A program made the translations under genes and the position numbers. Shown in pieces: positions 1 to 6,063 of a stretch of DNA of 12,953 bases. Source of the DNA: CANJDH01 sp964443245 (GTDB lineage Bacteria > Pseudomonadota > Gammaproteobacteria > Burkholderiales > JAEUOS01); assembly GCA_964443245.1 (NCBI GenBank), contig CAYUEG010000111.1:1-12953 (forward strand). The letters run 5' to 3'. Under the pieces are notes generated by a model, which was not told where the DNA came from, ran no database searches, and saw only the letters and a list, made by a program, of their open reading frames with translations. The first letter of the stretch is position 1, and each line of letters opens with the position of its first letter.

Positions 1-1423
1 CAGCTTCCGTCAGGGGCGTATCGCACTTCGGATCCGGCAGCGCTGTGTCGTAGAGCGGAACTACCGGTGCCTCGACTGCTGAAAGATAACCGCGCAGGAT
101 GCCGTAGCCATCCAGATCGAAAACACGTGGCGTCGTTGCCGCAAGTTCCAGTGCGGCGTCCATCGTGCGCACCGTACCCAGATGGCACCACTGGTCCACC
201 ACATGCCATTCCTCGCGCAGGAGGTCGGCACTTTTCTCGATGATGGCAATCGCCCCGGGCCAGGGCCAGGCCTGCAGTCGTTTCGGTTCCAGCGCTTCGA
301 GCACACGTTGGTGGTGCGCTGCTCGGGACTCCAGGTTCACGCAGGCGCCCTGGCACTGTTGCAGCTGATAGGCAAAGCAGGCTCCGCTGCCACGTTCAAG
401 GCCGAGTGTACGGGCGCATAACCTGGCTTCGACGACCGCTTTGAGGAGGTAGGTGCGTGCCGATGTGCGTGAGCTGAAGAGGCCATAGTACTGGCCCAGC
501 TCTTCAAGCTTGACCTCCGAGGAGCCAACGTACAGGGGCTGCAGCGTCTCCTCGTCGAAGCGTACCGCGGTCCAGCCGGTCTTGCGCCGCAGCTTGACGT
601 TGTAGGCCGGCATGCGTTCCCGCACCCGGCGGGCTTCGAGCAGGAGGGCGCCCAGCTCTCCCGCCGTCTCTTCGATCTCAATGCGCCGGAGTTCATGCGA
701 CAGGCGCAGGTCGGTCTCGGACCGGTAGTCATTCGAGAAATGGGCACCGATCCGCTCCTTCAGATTGATCGCCTTGCCGATATAGAGCGGCAGGGGATTG
801 AGGCCGAAGAAGCTGTAGACGCCGGGGCGCTCAGGCAGGTGCGTGAGGGCGTCCGGCTCCAGATGTACCGGCATGCTTGGGCGCTTGAGCAGCCTGGCGA
901 GTGTGGCATCGAAGGTTGCGGACTCGGTTTCGCCTTGCCATTGCCGGAACAGGGCGAGGATGGCCTGGGCATCACCCAGTGCGCGGTGCCGCTCCACGCC
1001 CGAAATCCGGTGGCGCTCCATCAGGGTATCCAGGTTGTGTCTGGCATGGTGCGGGTACAGGGCACGAGACAGCCTCACCGTGCAGAGTGTCCGCGCGGAA
1101 AAGGTTTGGCCCATGCGGCCGAATGCGGCCTTCAGGAAGCCGAAATCGAAGCGCGCGTTGTGCGCCACCATGACCGCCCCCTCGATGCGCCGCGCGAGTT
1201 CGGTTGCGATCGCTTCGAACGGCGGGGCCTCGCGCACCATCTCCGGCGTGATGCCGGTCAGGCGCTGGATTTCAACCGGAATCGGCACCCCCGGATTGAC
1301 CAGGGTGCTCCAGGTATCGGTGACGACATCGTCTTCCAGCCGGATCAGGCCGATTTCGGTGATGCGGTCTTCACGGGCCGAGCCGCCGGTGGTTTCAAGG
1401 TCCAGAAAGACCCAGGAGGTCAT
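1..1423 (-). CDS. DnaQ-like 3'-5' exonuclease fused to GIY-YIG/UvrC-like (Cho-type) nuclease, C-terminus off the window
   Basis: The frame is open from ATG 1423 to the left edge (474 codons visible, no stop), so the gene is cut by the window. Residues 1-165 form a DEDDh exonuclease: ExoI FLDLET (Asp8, Glu10), ExoII HNARFD (Asp93), ExoIII HRALGD (His146, Asp151). Residues 196-280 form a GIY-YIG nuclease: GVY at 201-203, YIGK at 214-217, and the catalytic-type Glu263 in ALLLEARR, followed by MPAYN. Four cysteines follow (336, 349, 357, 361), the last three in CFAYQL..C.GAC, resembling the Cys cluster of UvrC and Cho. The family is usually annotated as DNA polymerase III epsilon-like; a role in repair or nick processing is inferred. 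The ATG is the first start after the in-frame stop at 1484-1486, and the ExoI motif begins four residues later. No good Shine-Dalgarno is visible. An AT-rich stretch (1441-1460) lies upstream. Confidence 0.9.
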   Translation of the reverse strand, partial: MTSWVFLDLETTGGSAREDRITEIGLIRLEDDVVTDTWSTLVNPGVPIPVEIQRLTGITPEMVREAPPFEAIATELARRIEGAVMVAHNARFDFGFLKAAFGRMGQTFSARTLCTVRLSRALYPHHARHNLDTLMERHRISGVERHRALGDAQAILALFRQWQGETESATFDATLARLLKRPSMPVHLEPDALTHLPERPGVYSFFGLNPLPLYIGKAINLKERIGAHFSNDYRSETDLRLSHELRRIEIEETAGELGALLLEARRVRERMPAYNVKLRRKTGWTAVRFDEETLQPLYVGSSEVKLEELGQYYGLFSSRTSARTYLLKAVVEARLCARTLGLERGSGACFAYQLQQCQGACVNLESRAAHHQRVLEALEPKRLQAWPWPGAIAIIEKSADLLREEWHVVDQWCHLGTVRTMDAALELAATTPRVFDLDGYGILRGYLSAVEAPVVPLYDTALPDPKCDTPLTEA

Positions 1424-1427
1424 GGTG

Positions 1428-1483
1428 CACGCCGCAACAAGGAATATATATGAATATACAGCCTTTCGCGGCGTCGCGGCGTG
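1428..1483 (-). promoter_or_regulatory. AT-rich leader between the DUF2848 and exonuclease genes, flanked by an 8-bp inverted repeat
   Basis: This 60-bp gap holds an AT-rich island at 1441-1460 in otherwise GC-rich DNA. On the minus strand it contains two TATATT hexamers (1458-1453 and 1448-1443) that could act as -10 boxes for the exonuclease gene. No convincing -35 box stands 16-18 bp upstream of either. The island is bracketed by an 8-bp inverted repeat, CACGCCGC at 1428-1435 and GCGGCGTG at 1476-1483. A directly repeated GCGGCGT overlaps the right arm. Regulatory use is a guess from composition and symmetry only. Confidence 0.3.
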
Positions 1484-2179
1484 TTACTCGATGATCGGCA
1501 AAACCTCGATGGTGTATTCGTGCCGCAGTTTGCGCTGGAGCACCGGGTCTTCCATCTCCATGATGAAGCGGTGCGCCGGGCGCACGCCGCCGATGGCCGG
1601 GAAGGTGCCGCAAAACATCACGGTGCCGACTTCAAGGGCATTGGCGCCGGCGAAGCCGGTAATCAGATCCTTGGGCGGCTTGATCATGGCCATCGTGCCT
1701 TCCTGGTAGAGCACCGGTTTGGCACCTTCGGCCTCGACGATCCAGGAACGCAGGATCAATTGGTCGCAGTGGTCGGCGATTTCACGGCAATCCCAGAGCG
1801 TGCGGCCAACCAGCTTGGGGCACAACTGCTTGGAAAGCGCGACAGAAATGGTTTCGGCCTTGCGGTCGGTGTGGTCCGAACCCAAGCCGAGCCAGAGGCC
1901 GTCACGCATGGAGTACAGGACGGGTTCCACCTCGCCCGAGGTATCGGGCCCCAGCACTTGCACCTTGTCGAACTGGCTCAGGCGCCCGGCCGCCACGCGG
2001 TAGTACACCGGCATCGCAGAAGGACGTTTGACGCCCAGCGCCTCCAGCTCACGCACATGATGTTCCAGCGCCCGTGTATCGCGCCCGGTCCAGCCGGCGA
2101 TCACCAGATTGGCTGGTGCGAAGTCGAACGCGTTGGGCGAAAGCGTCGAGAAACGGTGGAATCGCAGTTCCTGTGGCAT
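1484..2179 (-). CDS. DUF2848 family protein (possible fumarylacetoacetate-hydrolase-like fold)
   Basis: A 231-residue protein, about the usual length for DUF2848. I recognise it from recall of the family by its central GLGSDHTDRKAE segment (about residues 98-109), SKQLCPK and the C-terminal stretch with HEYTIEVLP. No signal peptide or membrane segment is evident, so it is probably cytoplasmic. DUF2848 has no established reaction; I recall a distant resemblance to the fumarylacetoacetate hydrolase superfamily, which would suit C-C bond hydrolysis or decarboxylation of oxo-acids, but the metal-binding acidic triad was not verified here. The gene is 51 bp downstream of the exporter gene, yet has a good promoter of its own at 2206-2234. 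Such genes commonly accompany Bug-receptor and aldolase clusters in Burkholderiales, which fits this neighbourhood. The ATG at 2179 lies about 20 nt from the predicted transcript start, with only a weak GAG-type ribosome site. Confidence 0.78.
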   Translation of the reverse strand: MPQELRFHRFSTLSPNAFDFAPANLVIAGWTGRDTRALEHHVRELEALGVKRPSAMPVYYRVAAGRLSQFDKVQVLGPDTSGEVEPVLYSMRDGLWLGLGSDHTDRKAETISVALSKQLCPKLVGRTLWDCREIADHCDQLILRSWIVEAEGAKPVLYQEGTMAMIKPPKDLITGFAGANALEVGTVMFCGTFPAIGGVRPAHRFIMEMEDPVLQRKLRHEYTIEVLPIIE

Positions 2180-2205
2180 GGCGTCTCAAAGCGGGAAGAT
2201 GGCGC

Positions 2206-2234
2206 ATTGTAGGCAAAATCCCGCATGCTGTCAG
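2206..2234 (-). promoter_or_regulatory. Sigma70-type promoter for the DUF2848 gene
   Basis: On the minus strand CTGACA (2234-2229, 5 of 6 bases of TTGACA) is followed after exactly 17 bp by TACAAT (2211-2206, 5 of 6 bases of TATAAT). Transcription would start near 2199, leaving a leader of about 20 nt before ATG 2179. The -35 box overlaps the stop codon of the upstream exporter gene (2233-2231). The DUF2848 gene can therefore be expressed independently although it lies in the same direction and close behind. Confidence 0.6.
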
Positions 2235-3133
2235 GGTTGTTTCCCGTCACCTTGCGAGGGAGGGGATGCTGCGGGGGCAGGCCGGGAGAACAGCAGGGCC
2301 AGGCCGGCCAACACCAGCGCGCAACCGGCAAAAACCCCGGCCGTTACCGCTTCGCCCAGAAAAAGATGGGCCCAGAGAATGCCAAACAGCGGAATCAGAA
2401 ATGTCACCGAGAGGGCGCCAATCGGGCCGGCCAGCGTCGCCAGGCGGTAGTACAACAGGTAGGCGAATGAGCCGCACACGAGGCTGAGCACCGTGATATT
2501 GATCAATACCGAAGGCGTGTAGCTGGCCGTGGCGGGACCGCTCCACATGGCCGGCAGGAACACCAGCGCGGCCAGCATCTGGCTGCCGCCAGCGATGGCG
2601 GCCGGTTTCGCATCGTGCAGCTTGAGCTTGATGTAGACACTGCATGCCCCGTAGCAGACGGTGGCGGCTATGCACGCGGCCATGGCCAGCAAGGTCTGCT
2701 GATTCAGCTCCACCGGGCCGGCGCGGGCGATCAGCGCCACGCCGGTCATCCCGAGAGCGAGCCCGGCCACCTTGCGCCACGTCAGGGCGTCCTTGAGGAA
2801 CCAGGCACTGAAGAGGGCACCCCACAGCGGGGCCAGCGAATTCAGGATGGCCGAATAGGAGCCGGGAATCGAGAGCGCGGCGTAGGCGAACAGCGAAAAC
2901 GGAATCGCGGTATTCAGAAGGCCGATGAACAGGTAACGCCGCCAGAACCGCTTCCATTGCGCATCAAACCCGCTGATGAGGAACCAGAGCATCAGGCCGG
3001 CGCCGCCAAGCAGCATGCGCGCCTCGGCTGTCACCAGAGCGCCGATGTTGGGCGCGAGGACGCGCATGAAAATGAAGGACGCGCCCCAGATCGCCGACAG
3101 CAGCAACAACTCGAGGTACAGGCGGGGCGTCAT
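2231..3133 (-). CDS. EamA-domain (DMT superfamily) inner-membrane transporter
   Basis: A 300-residue, strongly hydrophobic protein with the two-repeat, ten-helix layout of EamA/drug-metabolite transporters. Repeat 1 starts with AIWGASFIF near residues 14-22; repeat 2 starts near residue 150 with AACIAATVCYGACSVY. Family-type segments include NTAIPF and the SYSAILNSLAPLWGA stretch at the end of repeat 1. The C-terminal 20 residues form a polar Pro/Ser-rich cytoplasmic tail. DMT members export amino acids, metabolites or drugs and some import; the substrate cannot be deduced. It lies 105 bp downstream of the ABM-type gene, and its stop codon overlaps the -35 box of the next gene. The start at 3133 gives the expected N-terminal helix, but no good Shine-Dalgarno precedes it. 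Confidence 0.9.
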   Translation of the reverse strand: MTPRLYLELLLLSAIWGASFIFMRVLAPNIGALVTAEARMLLGGAGLMLWFLISGFDAQWKRFWRRYLFIGLLNTAIPFSLFAYAALSIPGSYSAILNSLAPLWGALFSAWFLKDALTWRKVAGLALGMTGVALIARAGPVELNQQTLLAMAACIAATVCYGACSVYIKLKLHDAKPAAIAGGSQMLAALVFLPAMWSGPATASYTPSVLINITVLSLVCGSFAYLLYYRLATLAGPIGALSVTFLIPLFGILWAHLFLGEAVTAGVFAGCALVLAGLALLFSRPAPAASPPSQGDGKQP

Positions 3134-3238
3134 GCGTGCGGGGTGTGGGGCCGGGCCGCTTCAGTCACTGGCTGCTTCCGGACCCGAAAAGCGGGGGCGC
3201 AGAGAGGACGCCGATGGAGCGGAGCCCCCGAACCGGGC

Positions 3239-3862
3239 TCAGCGCGCGACCGGCGGGTAGTACTGCGGCGCTTCGCCACGCTCATGCATGCCGTAGTCGC
3301 GCTCGACTTCGCCAATGCGAAAGCGATACGCAGGCGCACCGACACGGCAATTCTCGGTGATCTCGAGCGCCGTCGGCAGGTTGGGCACGGTGAACAGATG
3401 GGCGAATTCACCCTTGCGGTTGATGCTCTCGAAGGCTTCGTGCGTCACGCCGGCGGGCGCATCCAGTGTCGCGCTGGTCGATTCGGCGAGCACCACGTAA
3501 CGCGGCGGCCTGGCGCCGGGATCGTTGTAGGCCGAGAGGCGCTGCGGCTGCCAGGCGGGCTTGCCCGGCTGTTCCTCGCGGATCACCTCGGCCACGCGCA
3601 GCCGGTAATCGGAAAACACGGCGTTGCGTCCCGCTTCTTGCGTCTGGTGATGCGCTTCATGCACACGCCATGCGGTGAGGGCGGCTTCGTCGCGCCATAT
3701 CTGGCAGGAAAGCAGGGAATCCGGGCGGGCCAGGTTGCGAAAGCGATCAATGAACAGGCAGCCCCCCAATGCATCGAGCTTGGGTTTCAATGCGGCCGCC
3801 ATCGCCAGATAGCGATCCATCTGACCCGGACAGGGAGTGACTTCAAAGAAGAGGGCGAGCAT
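3239..3862 (-). CDS. Antibiotic biosynthesis monooxygenase (ABM)/NIPSNAP-like dimeric alpha-beta barrel protein
   Basis: With the start at ATG 3862 the protein has 207 residues. Residues 1-95 read as one ABM-like ferredoxin fold: a first strand ALFFEVTP, a helix, then SCQIWRDEAALTAWRVHEAHH, the pattern of ABM/NIPSNAP domains. Residues about 120-190 (YVVLAES to FRIGEVERDYGMHER) may be a second, degenerate copy, so the chain may fold as a tandem barrel. Members include quinone-forming monooxygenases and many proteins of unknown role; no function is assigned. The frame stays open upstream to ATG 4039, but that extension crosses the divergent promoter and start of the aldolase gene and has no family-like sequence, so I chose 3862. 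No Shine-Dalgarno precedes 3862, while a TACAAT box lies 6 nt upstream (3874-3869). Confidence 0.75.
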   Translation of the reverse strand: MLALFFEVTPCPGQMDRYLAMAAALKPKLDALGGCLFIDRFRNLARPDSLLSCQIWRDEAALTAWRVHEAHHQTQEAGRNAVFSDYRLRVAEVIREEQPGKPAWQPQRLSAYNDPGARPPRYVVLAESTSATLDAPAGVTHEAFESINRKGEFAHLFTVPNLPTALEITENCRVGAPAYRFRIGEVERDYGMHERGEAPQYYPPVAR

Positions 3863-3955
3863 GAATGGATTGTAGCGCCGGAAGTCTCCCGGGGTGGTGT
3901 GCCAGTTGTCGGGAAGTCCGGCGCGGCCGGGACCTCGGACGCCATGACCAGCCGG

Positions 3956-3961
3956 TACAAT
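3956..3961 (+). promoter_or_regulatory. Candidate -10 box for the aldolase-Bug 1 operon
   Basis: TACAAT at 3956-3961, within GCCGGTACAATCGG, matches the -10 consensus in 5 of 6 bases. It would start transcription near 3968, giving a leader of about 25 nt before ATG 3993. No recognisable -35 hexamer is found 16-18 bp upstream, so an activator may be needed or the match may be chance. The 130-bp gap (3863-3992) separates two divergent genes and is the natural place for promoters of both. Confidence 0.4.
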
Positions 3962-3992
3962 CGGCCACCTTTCCCACTGAAAAATTTCGATC

Positions 3993-4910
3993 ATGCGCCT
4001 GACCCATACCGCCTCCGGCATGTATGTCATTTCCGCCACGCCGTTTACCGAGCAAGGGGCACTGGACCTGGAATCGACCAGCAGCCTGATGGACTTTTAT
4101 GCCGGCTGCGGCGTGACCGGCATGACCATTCTGGGCATCATGGGCGAAGCCCCCAAGCTGGCGGGTGACGAGAGCATGCAGTTCGTCAAGGCCTGCCTGG
4201 CGCGCGCCAAGGTGCCGATCATCGTCGGGGTGAGTGCGGCCGGCCTCGACAATCTGGTGGCGTTTTCGAAGAAGGTGATGGATGCCGGCGCGGCCGGGGT
4301 GATGGTCGCGCCGATTGCCGGGTTGAAGACCGACGAACAGACCTACGCTTACTTCGAACAGGTGGCCAGGGGCCTGGCCGGCATTCCGTGGGTGTTGCAG
4401 GATTACCCGGCTGTGACGACGGTGTTCATGTCCACGCCTTTGATTGTCAAGATGATTGCCGACTTTCCGGACATGGTGATGCTCAAGCACGAGGACTGGC
4501 CCGGCAACAACAAGATCACGCGCCTGCGCGAAGCCGAGGCGGCGGGGGGACGACGTGTCTCGATCCTGATCGGCAATGGCGGTGCGCACTACACGCAGCT
4601 GCTCGCGCGGGGCGTCGATGGCGCGATGACCGGTTTTGCCTATCCCGATTACCTGGTCAAGACCCGCGATCTGTTCATGGCCGGTCAGCACGATGCGGCC
4701 GAGGACGTGTTCGATGCCTGCCTGCCGCTGCTGATGCAGGAGTTGCAACCCGGCATGGGCCTGGCCGTGCGCAAATATGCGCTGATGAAGCGCGGCGCCA
4801 TCAAGAGTGACAAGCTGCGCGCCCCCGGGCCGAAGCTCAATGCCCAGGATCGCGCCGAAGTCGAGCGCCTGATGGCGCGCATCGAGCGCCGCGTGGCTGC
4901 AGTGCGTTGA
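3993..4910 (+). CDS. Dihydrodipicolinate synthase (DapA) superfamily aldolase/lyase, not a canonical DapA
   Basis: A 305-residue protein of normal DapA/NAL-superfamily length, a (beta/alpha)8 barrel using a Schiff-base lysine. Lys165 in MVMLKHED fits the imine-forming lysine. The phosphate/carboxylate-loop motif is GIMGE (48-52) where true DapA has GTTGE. The YNxP motif is replaced by QDYP (136-139), and the Arg that follows in DapA (usually within PSRT/PGRT) is missing (PAVTT). The Thr-Thr pair, the catalytic Tyr and the aspartate-semialdehyde-binding Arg of lysine biosynthesis are thus absent. A pyruvate- or oxo-acid-related lyase with a different partner substrate is more likely. The gene leads a rightward pair with a Bug receptor 61 bp downstream. 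No clear Shine-Dalgarno precedes ATG 3993; the start is supported by the typical N-terminal GMYVISATPF. Confidence 0.88.
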   Translation: MRLTHTASGMYVISATPFTEQGALDLESTSSLMDFYAGCGVTGMTILGIMGEAPKLAGDESMQFVKACLARAKVPIIVGVSAAGLDNLVAFSKKVMDAGAAGVMVAPIAGLKTDEQTYAYFEQVARGLAGIPWVLQDYPAVTTVFMSTPLIVKMIADFPDMVMLKHEDWPGNNKITRLREAEAAGGRRVSILIGNGGAHYTQLLARGVDGAMTGFAYPDYLVKTRDLFMAGQHDAAEDVFDACLPLLMQELQPGMGLAVRKYALMKRGAIKSDKLRAPGPKLNAQDRAEVERLMARIERRVAAVR

Positions 4911-4928
4911 TCACTCGATGTGGTGATC
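4909..4928 (+). other. Short inverted repeat immediately after the aldolase stop codon
   Basis: GATCAC (4909-4914) and GTGATC (4923-4928) form a perfect 6-bp stem with an 8-nt loop, overlapping the TGA stop of the aldolase gene. No T-tract follows, so it is not a convincing terminator. It could stabilise the upstream message or be an operator-like palindrome, or be chance. Confidence 0.25.
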
Positions 4929-4971
4929 CTGCCTTCGCGTTCACATCCATGAGCAAGCCAACGGAGACAAG

Positions 4972-5952
4972 ATGAAACCTTCTCGTCGCAAACTGCTGCT
5001 CGGTACTGCGGGCCTGGGTGTCACGATGCCGCTGGCCAGCCTGGCCCAGCCCGCTTACCCGACCCAGCCGGTCAAGATCATCGTGCCGTTCGCGCCCGGT
5101 GGCGGCTCGGATTTCATCGCGCGTTTCATCGCCGACAAACTCACCAAATCGCTGGGCCAGTCGGTCCTGGTGGACAATCGCCCCGGTGCCGGCGGGCTGC
5201 TCGGTATCGAACTGGGGGTGAAGGCGCCGGCCGACGGCTACACGTTCATCCTGATCGCGTCGAGCTATGCGGTCAACCCGTCGATCTTCAAGCTCAAGTT
5301 TGACCCGCTCACCGATATCACGCCGGTGGCGCAGATCTCGCAGGGGCCGATGGTGCTGCTGGCCAATCCCAAGCTGGGCGTCAAGACCGTGAAGGAGTTG
5401 ATCGAACGTGCCAAGTCCAAACCGGGCGAGATCACCTTTGCCTCGGCCGGTCTGGGCAGCGTGACACACATGGCAGGCGAGTATTTCGCCAGCATGGCCC
5501 GAATCAAGCTGACGCATGTGCCCTACAAGGGCACCGCGCCGGCGCTCACCGACACCATTTCGGGCCAGACCAACGTGTTCTTCTCCAGCCCGGCGTCGGC
5601 GCTTTCACACGTGGAAGCCGGAAAGCTGGTGGCGTTGGGCGTGACCACCGCCAAACGCGCGACCGGTGCCACGTTCTCGAAGGTGCCGACGATTGCCGAA
5701 GCAGGCCTGCCCGGTTATGAGGCCGTGTTGTGGCACGGCCTGATTGCGCCCAAGGGTGTACCCAGACCCATTGTGGACCGCATCAACAAGGAAGTCGCCA
5801 ATGCCCTGGCGAACAAGGAGGCGGTGGAGAAACTGGAAACCGATGGCGTGGCGCCCGCCGGAGGATCGGCCGATCAGTTTGCCGCCCTGATCAAGAACGA
5901 CATCGCCTTGTGGAAGAAAGTGGTGACCGACGGCAACATCAAGGTCGAGTAA
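4972..5952 (+). CDS. Bug/TctC-family periplasmic solute-binding receptor (Bug 1, orphan)
   Basis: A 326-residue Bug-family receptor, the family's usual size. The N-terminus carries a twin-arginine-like signal (SRRKLLLG, residues 4-11, then a hydrophobic stretch and cleavage near LASLAQP), so export may be by Tat. The mature part has both Bug hallmarks: VPFAPGGGSD (38-47) and DNRPGAGG (68-75), followed by APADGY. Bug proteins bind carboxylates, amino acids or small amides and may hand them to TctAB. No tctA or tctB adjoins this gene, so it may use the TctAB encoded at 9879-11870, another set, or act in sensing. GGAG at 4963-4966 lies 5 nt before the ATG. It follows the aldolase gene by 61 bp, probably in one operon, and ends in a strong hairpin at 5960-6010. 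Confidence 0.95.
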   Translation: MKPSRRKLLLGTAGLGVTMPLASLAQPAYPTQPVKIIVPFAPGGGSDFIARFIADKLTKSLGQSVLVDNRPGAGGLLGIELGVKAPADGYTFILIASSYAVNPSIFKLKFDPLTDITPVAQISQGPMVLLANPKLGVKTVKELIERAKSKPGEITFASAGLGSVTHMAGEYFASMARIKLTHVPYKGTAPALTDTISGQTNVFFSSPASALSHVEAGKLVALGVTTAKRATGATFSKVPTIAEAGLPGYEAVLWHGLIAPKGVPRPIVDRINKEVANALANKEAVEKLETDGVAPAGGSADQFAALIKNDIALWKKVVTDGNIKVE

Positions 5953-5959
5953 CCGAGAG

Positions 5960-6021
5960 CTGAAAGCGTTGGTGGAAACGGCGGAGAGCCGCTCCCACCA
6001 ACGGTTTCAGGCGATTCTTTT
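5960..6021 (+). terminator. Long hairpin with T-rich tail, terminator of the aldolase-Bug 1 operon
   Basis: CTGAAAGCGTTGGTGG (5960-5975) pairs with CCACCAACGGTTTCAG (5995-6010) over 16 bp with one mismatch. A small inner stem (GCGG/CCGC type) lies between the arms. The stem is followed by GCGATTCTTTT, giving a T-rich tail at 6015-6021. It begins 7 nt after the Bug 1 stop and lies between convergent genes. A second GC-rich hairpin (CCGGCCG 6022-6028 with CGGCCGG 6048-6054) adjoins it on the side of the ene-reductase gene, but has no T-run on the minus strand. Confidence 0.6.
5986..6010 (-). repeat. Dispersed 25-nt repeat, copy A
   Basis: Read on the minus strand, this 25-nt stretch matches 9841-9865 on the plus strand at 22 of 25 positions; the differences are at repeat positions 3, 9 and 23. 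The core is TTGGTGGGAGCGG. Copy A forms the 3' arm of the Bug 1 terminator hairpin. The core resembles the GTGGGAGCGG core of REP elements known in Pseudomonas and Xanthomonas, but with two copies in view the family cannot be defined. Confidence 0.5.
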
Positions 6022-6063
6022 CCGGCCGCAGCGCAAGGCGCGCCGCACGGCCGGGAACACTGC

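Noticed and set aside
695..1709. Two overlapping plus-strand open frames (252 and 288 codons) over the exonuclease region
   Set aside because: They are antisense to the DnaQ/GIY-YIG gene, whose motifs are unmistakable, and show no family features themselves.
3222..3240. A GAGCCC/GGGCTC hairpin at the stop of the ABM gene as a terminator
   Set aside because: A 6-bp stem with 7-nt loop, but no T-run follows on the minus strand, so termination cannot be claimed.
3863..4039. An N-terminal extension of the ABM protein to ATG 4039
   Set aside because: It would overlap the start of the divergent aldolase gene and its promoter, and the extra residues have no domain-like pattern.
2615..4168. A 517-codon plus-strand open frame antisense to the exporter and ABM genes and running into the aldolase gene
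   Set aside because: Its product is an Arg/His/Gly-rich mix with no recognisable domain, and the opposite strand encodes two clear families. Long shadow frames are common in GC-rich DNA.
3993..4910. Calling the aldolase dapA of lysine biosynthesis
   Set aside because: The Thr pair, Tyr and Arg that define DapA are replaced, and the context is accessory transport rather than lysine synthesis.
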